Of a stretch of 22,354 nt of DNA, positions 1 to 8,002 are shown one piece after another. The position numbers and the translations under genes were made by a program. Numbering within the stretch: position 1 is the stretch's first letter; every line of letters starts with the position of its first letter. The stretch spans positions 1 through 22,354 of the forward strand of contig CALFFB010000052.1 in NCBI GenBank assembly GCA_937958075.1, in the 5' to 3' direction. Source of the DNA: an uncultured Geobacteraceae bacterium (lineage in GTDB: Bacteria > Desulfobacterota > Desulfuromonadia > Desulfuromonadales > Geopsychrobacteraceae). The notes beneath the pieces were generated by a model. That model ran no database searches, was not told where the DNA came from, and saw only the letters and a list, made by a program, of their open reading frames with translations.

Positions 1-107
1 CCAATCCCGGCTGTCACCTGCAACTGGCCTGGGGCTTGCGCGAAGCGGGCATGGCACAACCGGTCTGGCATATCACCGAACTCCTCGGCATGGCGACACC
101 GGATTGA
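1..107 (+). CDS. C-terminal end of an unrecognised protein (partial)
   Basis: An open frame enters from the left edge (first full codon at 3) and stops at TGA 105-107, giving 34 residues that end in MATPD. The visible part is helical in character, with the stretch LAWGLREAGMAQPVWHITEL. I do not recognise the family. The style of the tail (AG-x-x-x-x-VW-x-x-x-ELL) loosely recalls the ends of some transposases, but that is only an impression. No minus-strand gene competes here, and the codon choice is GC-rich like the rest of the window. The upstream part lies outside the window. Confidence 0.45.
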   Translation, partial: NPGCHLQLAWGLREAGMAQPVWHITELLGMATPD

Positions 108-189
108 TAAAGGAGGCAAGCAGGAGGTAAACGATGCTTTCGCACAAAAAGGAGAGTACCCTGACGCACTGACCATGATCGGCTGCAAG

Positions 190-228
190 ACAGCAAGAGC
201 GCACCAGTAGTGGTGCCGCTCTTGCTGT
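190..228. terminator. Strong hairpin downstream of the partial gene, possible terminator
   Basis: The arms ACAGCAAGAGCG (190-201) and CGCTCTTGCTGT (217-228) are perfectly complementary over 12 bp. The stem continues with CACCA/TGGTG around one bulged base and a short loop. No T-run follows on either strand, so it is not a textbook intrinsic terminator. It may still stop or stabilise the transcript of the gene ending at 107. Confidence 0.4.
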
Positions 229-246
229 TCCAGTGTGTAAACACCC

Positions 247-331
247 CGTCATCCCCGAGTGCTTTAGTCGGGGATCCATTAATTTAACAACCTAAAAACC
301 TCACTGGATTACCGCCTTCGCGGAAATGACG
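247..331. repeat. Two facing REP-like repeats
   Basis: The segment at 247-278 begins CGTCATCCCCG and ends GGGGATCCA. The segment at 305-331 begins TGGATTACCGCC and ends GGAAATGACG. Each is an imperfect palindrome, and the two are inverted relative to each other (CGTCAT...ATCCA versus TGGAT...ATGACG). Their layout resembles the widespread GTCATTCCCGCG...GCGGGAATCCA class of intergenic palindromes found in many proteobacteria. The 26 bp between them are AT-rich. They lie between the left partial gene and the vapBC pair. This is a pattern match only; copy number in the genome is unknown. Confidence 0.6.
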
Positions 332-381
332 ATAAGAGTTCAAATTTTAACTCAACTTTCGCAGGCGAAAGCTGAGAAGTA

Positions 382-792
382 TTACCAGATACTGTTGACA
401 CTGGCGTAATCAAGCAGCATACGGTCTTTGGTCAGAATAACGGCGTTTTTTTCACGTGCGGTGGCGACAATGATCTGGTCGGCAGGGTCCTGATGAAAAG
501 GAGGGGGAAGAACAGTTGACCGGTAGGCCAAAGCCGGTGTCAGTGGCACCAGGCGTAATCTGGGCATACCCAGAGCCCGTTCTATCCAGACTTCAGGGTC
601 ACAGGATATTCCCAAGCGTCCTTTTTCCAGCAGCTTGCAGAACTCCCAGGGCGAAATCGCCGACAGCAGCAGTTCTTCATACTGTGCAGGATCAGCAATA
701 ATCTGATGAACCCTGCTTGACAGACGATCAGGGTTCATATGCCACCAGATCCAGACATGGGTATCGAGCAGATATTTTTTATTTGCAGGCAT
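382..792 (-). CDS. vapC: VapC-like PIN-domain ribonuclease toxin
   Basis: This 136-residue protein is a PIN-domain nuclease, the toxin half of a type II toxin-antitoxin pair; such toxins cleave RNA with Mg2+ when free of antitoxin. The expected acidic residues are visible: D in YLLDTHVW near the N-terminus, E in SPWEFCKL, D in DPADQIIVATA and D in LTKDRML near the C-terminus. The length is normal for the family. I chose the ATG at 790-792, preceded by GGTGAGG about 7 nt upstream. An in-frame TTG at 808-810 would add six residues but has no better ribosome site. The gene overlaps the antitoxin gene by 14 bp, which suggests translational coupling. The specific RNA target cannot be predicted. 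Confidence 0.88.
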   Translation of the reverse strand: MPANKKYLLDTHVWIWWHMNPDRLSSRVHQIIADPAQYEELLLSAISPWEFCKLLEKGRLGISCDPEVWIERALGMPRLRLVPLTPALAYRSTVLPPPFHQDPADQIIVATAREKNAVILTKDRMLLDYASVNSIW

Positions 793-1012
793 CCCAAATA
801 TCCTCACCAAGCGGAGAAACGATATCCCCCTCGTACACTAAAGTGTCCGCCAATGTGCCGGGCATATGTGCCGGTATTTCGTCGGTGAAGGGTACTATTC
901 TGGCCACTGGTTTGCCCCGTTTGGTAACGATAACTTCGTCGCGGGTTTTGGCAACCTGATCAAGAACCTTAAGAGCATGTGCCTTGAACGCGCTAATCCC
1001 CATGGTTTGCAT
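779..1012 (-). CDS. Phd/YefM-type antitoxin
   Basis: This 77-residue protein begins MQTMGISAFKAHALKVLDQV and contains TKRGKPVARIVPF, the usual core of Phd/YefM antitoxins, which bind DNA with their N-terminal half and mask the toxin with their C-terminal half. The acidic C-terminal tail (EGDIVSPLGEDIWDACK) fits a toxin-binding segment. An excellent ribosome site, AAAGGAGG, sits 6 nt before the ATG at 1010-1012. It is the first gene of the pair, so it is made before and probably in excess of the toxin. The complex probably autoregulates the promoter just upstream, as in related modules; this is inferred. Confidence 0.88.
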   Translation of the reverse strand: MQTMGISAFKAHALKVLDQVAKTRDEVIVTKRGKPVARIVPFTDEIPAHMPGTLADTLVYEGDIVSPLGEDIWDACK

Positions 1013-1055
1013 GTCAAACCTCCTTTACGGTTTTCTTTTTACCATACTATCTCGT

Positions 1056-1084
1056 TATATAAATTAGTCAATTGGAATGGTCAA
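1056..1084 (-). promoter_or_regulatory. Promoter of the vapBC pair
   Basis: Read on the minus strand, TTGACC (1079-1084) is separated by 17 nt from TATATA (1056-1061), 44 nt upstream of the antitoxin ATG. A second overlapping choice, TTGACT with TAGTAT 16 nt further on, is also possible. The AT-rich stretch around the -10 is a natural place for the antitoxin complex to bind. Confidence 0.55.
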
Positions 1085-1158
1085 GAAAGGAGATGGGAAA
1101 GCCTGAGCGCAGCCGGTAACTGCGAAAACGGAGAAATCCATTTTGGGATGTAATTTCT

Positions 1159-3351
1159 TTATCTTACAGGCAGGTCAAAGTGCGGCCCGTCGGCCGGTCG
1201 GGCCCGCAGCAGATCAAGCGTGGCGCCGGCGGTTACCGCCTCGCCGTAGAGGTACCCCTGAACCTCGTCGCAGCCCAGACTACGCAGGTGTTCCAGTTGC
1301 GGCAACGTCTCCACCCCTTTGGCCACGAGCTTCAGGTTCAGCCCCCTGGCCATCATGGCGATGCCGTCAGCGATGCGTGACGGAGTTGTATCCTGAGTGA
1401 TATCCCGGACGAAGGTACGGTCGATCATCAGGGTGTGTACGGGAAAATGGCGCAGGTAATTCAGCGATGAATGACCACAGCCGAAGTCATCGATCACCAC
1501 CACCACTCCTGCCCGGCTCAGCTCATGCAGATTGGTGACGATCTGCTCCTGGCTGCCGAGGATCACCTGCTCGGAAACCTGTATTTCGAAACGTCGGCTG
1601 TCGAGCTGATGGCTCTTGATCGTATTGATAAAACCGTCGGCATAATCCTCCCTGGCCAGCTGCTGGGCCGAGATATTGAGGGACACCTTGAGGGGCGGCA
1701 ACTGTTGCTGCTGCCAGCGGACCAGCTCACGACAGACGGTGGTCAGAACCCAGTCACCGATGGGCACAATTTCACCGCTTTTTTCCGCCTCGTCGATAAA
1801 GTCCGCCGGATAGAGCAGACCACGCTCCGGATGCTGCCAGCGCAGCAGAGCCTCCATACCGACAATGGTGTGTGATCCGGGGTTGACCTTCGGTTGAAAA
1901 AACACCTGGAGCTGTCCCTGCTTCAGAGCCTGGTGCAACCTTTGACCCTGAGCCGGAAAAAAGACGCTTTCCATGTGCGGACAGTAAACGGCGTAGCTGC
2001 CCCTGCCGCTGGCCTTGACCTGATACATGGCCACATCGGCCCCGTGCAGCAGGCGCTCCAGGGTATCACCGGCCGCGGGATAGATGGCTATGCCGATGCT
2101 CAAGCCGAGGGACAGGTGCAGTTGGTCGATCTCCAGAGGGCGACAGGTCATGGCGGCAAGAACCTTTTTGGCAACCGCGACGGCATCCTGCTCATGCTGG
2201 ACTTCCGGCAGCAGCAGGGCAAACTCATCACCGCCGTAACGGCAGAGGGTATCTTCCGTACGCACCTGCGCCAGCATCCGCTCGGTCGCAGCCTTGAGCA
2301 CCCGGTCACCAACAACATGACCATAGCTGTCATTGATCTGCTTGAAGTGATCCAGGTCAATGAACATCAGGGCCAGCTGCTGCCGATTGCGGGCCGCATG
2401 GGCCAGCGCCTGGGATACCCGGTCGGCAAACAGGGTGCGGTTCGGCAGCCTGGTCAACTGATCGTGGTAGGCCTGATAGCTGATGCGGGCTTCCTTGCGC
2501 TTCGTAGCGGTGATATTGCGCGCGCTGCCCAGGGTTCCGGTATAGGTCCGCTGTTCCCCATCCTTGGCATAGATCCCCATGGCATTGAGCTCGACCAGCA
2601 GCTCATCATCGTCGGCCGCCTCCGGCCCCTTGTCGGCATTTTTCTGCAGCCGCAGTTCGACCCGACTGGCGGCACGGTCACCGGTACGTTGTTCGTTGAA
2701 GAAACGTCGGGCGATGTCGGCGTTATGGGGATGAATAATGCGGGTGTAATGGCAACCGAGCAGTTCGTGGCGCTTGTAACCGAGAAGGCTTTCCACCTTG
2801 TCATTAACAAAGGTAAAATGCCCCTGGGCATCGAGCATGTAGATAAAATCCGGAGAGTTGTTGACGATAAACCGATGCATGCGCTCTGATGCGGCCAGGG
2901 CCTGTTCAGCCTTGAGCAATTGCCGACGATAGCGGCGGCGCTCCAGCCCGTGACTGACGGCAACCAGCAGGTCGTCCGGGCGGTAGGGCTTGCGCACCAG
3001 GGTACAGGCGCCAAGATAGAAGCTGCTTTTGACAGAAGCGAAGGTCAGATCGCTGCCGAGGACAATAACCTCCTGATCCGGAGCTGCCTGATCGAGAAAG
3101 TCGACCAGTTGGTCCCGGCTGCGCAGACCGCCGGAGAGATCAACAATCACCAGCCCGTAGCTCTGCGTCTGCTGCCGGTCCAGAGCCTGTTCCAGCGGCC
3201 CGGTGACCTCAGTCTCGTAACCATTGATCTGCAGCAGCGCCTGGACACTGGTCAGCAGAGGCATCTGTGCGCCAACCACCAGGATCGTGGAGAGATGATC
3301 CGCTTCATCATCGTTTTGTTTCAATTGTTGCTTCACCCGAGGACTCCCCAT
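1159..3351 (-). CDS. Receiver-PAS-GGDEF-EAL protein, probable diguanylate cyclase with degenerate EAL
   Basis: This 730-residue cytoplasmic protein contains a receiver-like domain (about 22-140), a PAS domain (about 155-280), a GGDEF domain (about 285-455) and an EAL domain (about 465-715). The GGDEF motif is intact at 373-377, and R364/D367 form a proper inhibitory I-site (RxxD) ahead of it, as expected of an active, product-inhibited diguanylate cyclase. In the EAL domain E500-A-L and the DDFG loop are present. However, the usual KID is MID (M642) and the usual AEGVE is AKGVE (K678), so phosphodiesterase activity is doubtful. The receiver keeps D71 and K121 but reads VVGAQ in place of the acidic VVDDE pair, so phosphorylation is also doubtful. 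The start is uncertain: ATG 3349-3351 was chosen, GTG 3379-3381 would add ten residues, and neither has a clear ribosome site. Confidence 0.9.
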   Translation of the reverse strand: MGSPRVKQQLKQNDDEADHLSTILVVGAQMPLLTSVQALLQINGYETEVTGPLEQALDRQQTQSYGLVIVDLSGGLRSRDQLVDFLDQAAPDQEVIVLGSDLTFASVKSSFYLGACTLVRKPYRPDDLLVAVSHGLERRRYRRQLLKAEQALAASERMHRFIVNNSPDFIYMLDAQGHFTFVNDKVESLLGYKRHELLGCHYTRIIHPHNADIARRFFNEQRTGDRAASRVELRLQKNADKGPEAADDDELLVELNAMGIYAKDGEQRTYTGTLGSARNITATKRKEARISYQAYHDQLTRLPNRTLFADRVSQALAHAARNRQQLALMFIDLDHFKQINDSYGHVVGDRVLKAATERMLAQVRTEDTLCRYGGDEFALLLPEVQHEQDAVAVAKKVLAAMTCRPLEIDQLHLSLGLSIGIAIYPAAGDTLERLLHGADVAMYQVKASGRGSYAVYCPHMESVFFPAQGQRLHQALKQGQLQVFFQPKVNPGSHTIVGMEALLRWQHPERGLLYPADFIDEAEKSGEIVPIGDWVLTTVCRELVRWQQQQLPPLKVSLNISAQQLAREDYADGFINTIKSHQLDSRRFEIQVSEQVILGSQEQIVTNLHELSRAGVVVVIDDFGCGHSSLNYLRHFPVHTLMIDRTFVRDITQDTTPSRIADGIAMMARGLNLKLVAKGVETLPQLEHLRSLGCDEVQGYLYGEAVTAGATLDLLRARPADGPHFDLPVR

Positions 3352-3424
3352 CAGTAGTAACGTCCCGCAGGCCGAGAACACACGAATGTGATCAGCAACC
3401 CCGAACAGAAGAACACTGTTTGTT

Positions 3425-3453
3425 ATTATTTCTCATCTCGTGCCTGCGAACAA
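3425..3453 (-). promoter_or_regulatory. Promoter of the GGDEF-EAL gene
   Basis: On the minus strand, TTGTTC (3448-3453) is followed after 17 nt by AATAAT (3425-3430), a five-of-six match to the -10 consensus. It lies about 75 nt upstream of the ATG at 3351. Assigned by pattern only. Confidence 0.45.
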
Positions 3454-3648
3454 CCCGTAAAATGGTTTTTTTCTTTATTTTTTAATGTCTTGTCTTATCT
3501 AGGATTAGAGCCCTTGTCATTTATCACCCACCGGAAGATACCGGCAGGCGATGATGACCCATAACCATCCGAAACCAGTAGCGACGACCGTACACCTTCA
3601 ACTCAAGGTTAACGGAGTCTGATTAGAGCAAGGGCCCTTAACTTTACT

Positions 3649-3677
3649 TTGACAGAAACGGGGTCACGTCATAATCT
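3649..3677 (+). promoter_or_regulatory. Promoter of the enhancer-binding protein gene
   Basis: A perfect -35 box TTGACA (3649-3654) is followed after 17 nt by TAATCT (3672-3677), 38 nt before the ATG at 3715. This is a housekeeping sigma-70-type promoter. The activator gene therefore does not appear to need sigma-54 itself. Confidence 0.65.
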
Positions 3678-3714
3678 GCCTGTGTAACAATTCACTCACT
3701 TCAGGCGAGGTCCC

Positions 3715-6543
3715 ATGAACTCAACCCTGTCCAGCCCCATCGATGGTGCCGTCCGCGAACTCAAGGGTTTCGGCAAAGAGAACCTGATGGAAATCCTGCG
3801 GCACCTGACACAGAGCATTCAGCACCTGTGCGGCGGCAAGAACCGGATCTACCTCGAAGACCTGACCATCGGCTCCCTGAGCTGCTCGGTGAGCGAAAAC
3901 AGTGACAGCCTGTCGGAACAGGAAGCGAGCTTCCCCATCAATGACCACTTTTTTCCCGTTCCTCTGGTCTATCAGCAGAAGCAGGACATGTCCGTCGGCA
4001 ACCTCTCCCGCCACCCGCACAGCACCACCTTCCGGCTGCATCAGAACCGTAACAGCTCCTTTTTCCTCATGCCGATCCTGCATCTGGGTCGGGCCATCGG
4101 CGTATTGTGCCTGGAACGCAGCCGTCAGGACCCGCTGCCGGAGGAGGCCCTGCTCCACCAGCTGCGCAAGCTGCTGGCCGAAGCAGCTCCGACCCTGAAC
4201 CGGGCCCGCAAATATCATCAGCAGCTGCTGCTGGCGCGGCGGGTCGATGAGGCAAAAAAACGGGAAGCGGCCCTGTTCATGGTACAGTCGGCCGCCCAGC
4301 TGGTGGACCGGGTGGCCCTGGCGTCGGTGCTGATTCCGGTGCCGTCGGGCATCGACGGGGAACGCACCATGGAGATTCTTGCCTCCTATTCCAAAGAGCG
4401 CGAGGCGGGGCGTCTGTACGAGGAAGAGAGGCTGATCAATCTGGCGCCGGGTGAGTCCCTGATTTCCCGGTTTATCGATCGCGCCGGGGTTATTGTCGAC
4501 GACAGCCTGCTCACCCCTCTCTACATTGAGCGACTGGCGGACGAAACCCTGCAGAAACGATATCTTACGGAGAATCTGGGGCTGAAGTCCCTGTACATGG
4601 TGCCGCGCTACGACAAGCAGAACCGACGGGTCATCTGCCTGGTCAACTACTATACCAAGGAGCGTTACCAGTTCACCTCCTTTGAGCGTGACCTGCTCGA
4701 CGCCCACGCCGAAATGGCCCAGCGGGTGGTTCAGGAAATCGGCGATGAACACCTGGAGATCCAAATCCTCTCGGAGATCGGCGACCTGCTGCAGCAATCG
4801 GGGGACGGTCTCCAGCCCTTTCTGCGCAGGGTCCTGTCCAAGGCGACCCAGCTCATCGGTGCCGACACCGGCAGCATCGCCCTGGTGCGGGAATTTGACG
4901 GCGGGCGCTGGTTGCTGGTGGAAGATGCCAAGGGGCAGCTCGTCGGCGCCAAAAATCGTGACTGGATGAAGAAGTTTATTCCGCCGATCCGTGTCGGGGG
5001 CGCGGAACTGCCCGTGGAAGAACGCAGCCTGACCGGCCTGGCGGCGGCCTCGCGGCGACCCCAGATCATCGATGACTGTCATGACCGCAGTGGCGGCGAA
5101 CCCTTCTATCTGCCCGTCACCGAAGCCATTCGCAGCGAAATCGCGGTTCCCATCATCTATAACGATGAGGTGCTGGCGGTGATCTGTCTCGACAGTCTGC
5201 GCCCCCACTACTTCTCTGACGAACATCAGCGCATCCTGCTCATCATTGAACGCATGATCGGCCACCATCTGTCCATTCTGCAGAAGATCGACCAGCTCAC
5301 CAGCGAAATTGATCGCCTGCGCCAGGATGTCGGCTACAAGGACCCCAACGTCACCTCCTATCGCCTGGGGAACATTATCGGCAACTCGACCAAAACCCAG
5401 GAGGTGGTCACCACCATTCAGCGCATCAGCCCGCCGTTGTGTGAGCGTATCGCCCAGTGGCACAAGCAGGGGGTGCCTGACCAGGGGGAATTTCTCGGTT
5501 TGCCGTCCATCCTTGTGACCGGTGAAACCGGCGCCGGCAAGGAATTTCTGTTCAACAACTTCTACTCGGAGCTCAACCGCACCTTCCGGAAGATTTTTCC
5601 CAACCGCAGCCTGGCCCTGAAAAAAACCAACATCGCCGCCTACACCGGTGAGCTGACCTACTCGGAACTGTTCGGGCACAAGCGCGGCGCCTTCACCGGC
5701 GCCCACAGCGACCGCCGTGGCATTCTCGAAGAGGCCCACGGCGGCGTCGTCTTCCTTGATGAAATTGGCGACGCTGACCCCAAAACCCAGGTGCAGCTGC
5801 TGCGCTTCCTCGACAGTGGCGAATTCATCCGCCTCGGTGAGAACATCACCCGCCATTCACAGGTGCTGCTGGTAGCCGGCACCAACCGCGACCTGCGGCA
5901 GCTCATCGCCGCCGGCACCTTCCGTGAAGATCTCTATCACCGTTTATCGGAACTGATTATCGAGGTCCCGTCGCTGAACCAGCGCCGGGAGGACATTCCC
6001 GACCTGGCGGTTCACCTGCTGGGACGCCTGTTTCGCGCCTATCACAAACCGGAATTGAGCGAAGAGGAGATGCCGGTACTCAGCCAGAAAGCGAAAAACC
6101 TCCTCAGCCGGCACCACTACACCGGCAACATCCGTGAGCTGCGCAGCATCCTGTTGCGCGCCATGCTGCTGCGCCGCGACAATGTCATTCATGCCGAGGA
6201 GATCAGCAAGGCCCTGCAACCTCAATCCTTCGGCCGCATTGAAAAAAGCGACGACAGCCAGGTTCTGCTCACGGAACAGCTCGCGGAGGAGATTTTACGG
6301 AAAATTCTGGACGATCAGCTGACCTTCTGGACAGGTATTTTCGAGCCTTACAGCCAGCAGGAGCTGACTCGGGACGTGGTGGTCAAACTGGTGGAAAAAG
6401 CCCGCTCCGAGGGGGGGACGAACATGCCGAAACTGGCGCTGCTGTTGCGCGCCTGTGATCCGGCGTCGGGCAGCAGCGACGAAAAGAAGCGATTTTACCG
6501 CTTCAAGAATTTTTTCTATAAAACCGTGCGTATCCACTGGTAA
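3715..6543 (+). CDS. GAF-domain sigma-54 enhancer-binding protein (AAA+ activator)
   Basis: This 942-residue cytoplasmic regulator should use ATP hydrolysis to open sigma-54 promoters. The N-terminal 530 residues contain about three GAF-like sensor regions (roughly 25-165, 180-345, 345-525); the third is the clearest. The AAA+ core has Walker A GETGAGKE at 603-610, the sigma-54-contacting loop GAFTGA at 658-663, Walker B VVFLDE with D682/E683, and the arginine-finger region FREDLYHRL near 736. The core carries about 20 extra residues before Walker A and about 10 after it, compared with NtrC-type proteins. The C-terminal 130 residues lack an obvious Fis-type helix-turn-helix; the stretch LTFWTGIFEPYSQQELTR recalls an alternative C-terminal region I have seen in a subset of such activators. 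The ATG is preceded by AGGCGAGG. The target genes are unknown. Confidence 0.88.
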   Translation: MNSTLSSPIDGAVRELKGFGKENLMEILRHLTQSIQHLCGGKNRIYLEDLTIGSLSCSVSENSDSLSEQEASFPINDHFFPVPLVYQQKQDMSVGNLSRHPHSTTFRLHQNRNSSFFLMPILHLGRAIGVLCLERSRQDPLPEEALLHQLRKLLAEAAPTLNRARKYHQQLLLARRVDEAKKREAALFMVQSAAQLVDRVALASVLIPVPSGIDGERTMEILASYSKEREAGRLYEEERLINLAPGESLISRFIDRAGVIVDDSLLTPLYIERLADETLQKRYLTENLGLKSLYMVPRYDKQNRRVICLVNYYTKERYQFTSFERDLLDAHAEMAQRVVQEIGDEHLEIQILSEIGDLLQQSGDGLQPFLRRVLSKATQLIGADTGSIALVREFDGGRWLLVEDAKGQLVGAKNRDWMKKFIPPIRVGGAELPVEERSLTGLAAASRRPQIIDDCHDRSGGEPFYLPVTEAIRSEIAVPIIYNDEVLAVICLDSLRPHYFSDEHQRILLIIERMIGHHLSILQKIDQLTSEIDRLRQDVGYKDPNVTSYRLGNIIGNSTKTQEVVTTIQRISPPLCERIAQWHKQGVPDQGEFLGLPSILVTGETGAGKEFLFNNFYSELNRTFRKIFPNRSLALKKTNIAAYTGELTYSELFGHKRGAFTGAHSDRRGILEEAHGGVVFLDEIGDADPKTQVQLLRFLDSGEFIRLGENITRHSQVLLVAGTNRDLRQLIAAGTFREDLYHRLSELIIEVPSLNQRREDIPDLAVHLLGRLFRAYHKPELSEEEMPVLSQKAKNLLSRHHYTGNIRELRSILLRAMLLRRDNVIHAEEISKALQPQSFGRIEKSDDSQVLLTEQLAEEILRKILDDQLTFWTGIFEPYSQQELTRDVVVKLVEKARSEGGTNMPKLALLLRACDPASGSSDEKKRFYRFKNFFYKTVRIHW

Positions 6544-6562
6544 TCAAAAAAATACGAGCGGT

Positions 6563-7855
6563 TCACAGTCCGCTCTGATGCAGCAGCTGCTCCGCCTGTT
6601 GTCGCTGCCGCTGCGACCAGGGACCGACCACGACCAGATTCATCGCCGCCGGCACAAACAACTCAGCCGCCGCCTGCCGCACCTGCTCCGGCGTTAACGC
6701 CAGCAGATCCTCCCGATCCTGCTGCAGGGTTCGCAGATATCCCGCCTGCAACCCCCAGCCATAGCGCATGGACAGGGATTCGCACTGATCCCGGGAAAAC
6801 TCCAGATCAAAGAGATAGGTGCGCACCGCTGCTGAAAACTCATCACCAGCGACGGCCTCTTCCCGCAAGGTCCGCAGCACCGTGAACATCTCACCCAGAA
6901 CGGTGACCAGGCTGGCCGGCGCCACCGCCAGATCGATGGTCAGACAACCGGTGTCATCGAGCAGGTGACAGCCGACATCGACGCCGTAAGTCAACCCCAG
7001 ATCTTCCCGCAGACGCAGGGGCAGCCGGGCTCCGGCACCACAGCCCAGCACCCGCCGCAGCACCCGCACGGCGGTGATGCGCTGATCGCGCCGGCCGGGC
7101 AAACGAAACGCCAGCTGCACACTGACCTGGGAGTCGGAGTCCCGGACCCAGCGGCCTTGCGGCTGCGTCTGAACACTGTCAACAACCGGCTCAATCGGGA
7201 TCAACGGGCGCTGCGACCAGTCACCGAATTCCCTGTCGGCCGCGGCCACCAGCTGCTGTCGGTTTACCGGACCGCAGGCGCAGATCACCAGATTGTCGGG
7301 ATGATACCAGCTGCGGTAATAATCTTCGAGCCGCTGCCGGTCGATGCGTTCCAGGGTCTGTGGTGAACCGATAAGGGATGCTCCCAGGGGATGTTCCGGC
7401 CACAACAGCTCCATCATCAGGTTGTCCGGGTTGATCTGCTCGCCTTTCTCGTTAAAGTCCTCGCGCGCTTCCTCAAGAATGATCCGCCGCTCCGTGTCCA
7501 TATCGTTGAATCGCGGCCGCCGCAGCATCGACGCGAACAGCGCCACTCCATGCGCCACATGATCGGGATGAATACGCGAATGAAAACAGGTTGTTTCACT
7601 ATCCGTCGAAGCGTTGACCGCCCCGCCGATGGCTTCGAATGCCCGCTCCAGCTCGGTACTGGTGGCAAACTCGGCCGTTCCGCGAAACAGCATATGTTCG
7701 AGAAAGTGGGAAATGCCCGACTGGGGCAGAGGTTCACAGCGCCCGCCAACGGCGACATAACAGACCAGCTCCACCGCATGCAGATGCGGCATGGGCACGG
7801 TCACCACGCGGACACCGTTGGTCAGCTGATCGACGAGATATTCAGACGTATTCAA
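6563..7855 (-). CDS. M16-family zinc metallopeptidase
   Basis: This 430-residue protein belongs to the pitrilysin/insulinase family of small processing proteases (relatives of PqqL and mitochondrial processing peptidase beta). The inverted zinc motif HFLEH is visible at 50-54, and the downstream glutamate ligand is probably the second E of ILEEA near 129. The length fits a complete two-domain M16 subunit. No signal peptide is seen, so it is probably cytoplasmic. The start is a TTG at 7853-7855: the only nearby ATG (residue 22) would cut into the first conserved strand. The ribosome site is weak. The gene is convergent with the enhancer-binding protein gene, with only 19 bp between stops. Substrate unknown. 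Confidence 0.88.
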   Translation of the reverse strand: MNTSEYLVDQLTNGVRVVTVPMPHLHAVELVCYVAVGGRCEPLPQSGISHFLEHMLFRGTAEFATSTELERAFEAIGGAVNASTDSETTCFHSRIHPDHVAHGVALFASMLRRPRFNDMDTERRIILEEAREDFNEKGEQINPDNLMMELLWPEHPLGASLIGSPQTLERIDRQRLEDYYRSWYHPDNLVICACGPVNRQQLVAAADREFGDWSQRPLIPIEPVVDSVQTQPQGRWVRDSDSQVSVQLAFRLPGRRDQRITAVRVLRRVLGCGAGARLPLRLREDLGLTYGVDVGCHLLDDTGCLTIDLAVAPASLVTVLGEMFTVLRTLREEAVAGDEFSAAVRTYLFDLEFSRDQCESLSMRYGWGLQAGYLRTLQQDREDLLALTPEQVRQAAAELFVPAAMNLVVVGPWSQRQRQQAEQLLHQSGL

Positions 7856-7968
7856 GAAATAACTTTCTACAAGAGCTAAGGAATAGACAACCCGCTTCTC
7901 TTACATTCAAAAGCCATTGACACTGAAAACAAGAAGCACACAACGACTGGCTGTAAGCGGCTTTTGGC

Positions 7969-7996
7969 TTGCAAAAAATGCAGGTCTGGATAATAA
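7969..7996 (+). promoter_or_regulatory. Possible promoter for a short RNA
   Basis: TTGCAA (7969-7974) is followed after 16 nt by TAATAA (7991-7996) on the plus strand. No plus-strand gene lies downstream, but a good intrinsic terminator does (8035-8064). Weak evidence on its own. Confidence 0.3.
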
Positions 7997-8002
7997 TTGA
8001 GA

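Larger units (their letters stand above)
3352..3714. other. Divergent intergenic region between the two signalling genes
   Basis: About 360 bp without a gene. It carries a minus-strand promoter near 3425-3453 and a plus-strand promoter at 3649-3677. An AT-rich block (about 3461-3495) contains several T-runs on the plus strand. The octamer GATTAGAG occurs twice, at about 3505 and 3621, and the second copy is followed by the perfect palindrome AAGGGCCCTT. I see no reading frame with coding character and no riboswitch I can name. Confidence 0.6.

Noticed and set aside
134..172. Tiny frame of 12 codons (MLSHKKESTLTH) with a near-perfect ribosome site AGGAGG ahead of the ATG.
   Set aside because: Too short to judge, no recognisable pattern, no leader-peptide signature such as repeated codons, and no downstream plus-strand gene for it to control.
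3500..3640. Possible c-di-GMP riboswitch ahead of the enhancer-binding protein gene.
   Set aside because: The region has small hairpins, but I could not find the conserved GEMM core, and the sigma-70-like promoter lies downstream of it, so it would not be in the mRNA.
3721..5856. Very long minus-strand open frame (over 700 codons) inside the enhancer-binding protein gene.
   Set aside because: It is antisense to a gene with clear AAA+ motifs; its translation has no family pattern, and long antisense frames are common in GC-rich coding sequence.
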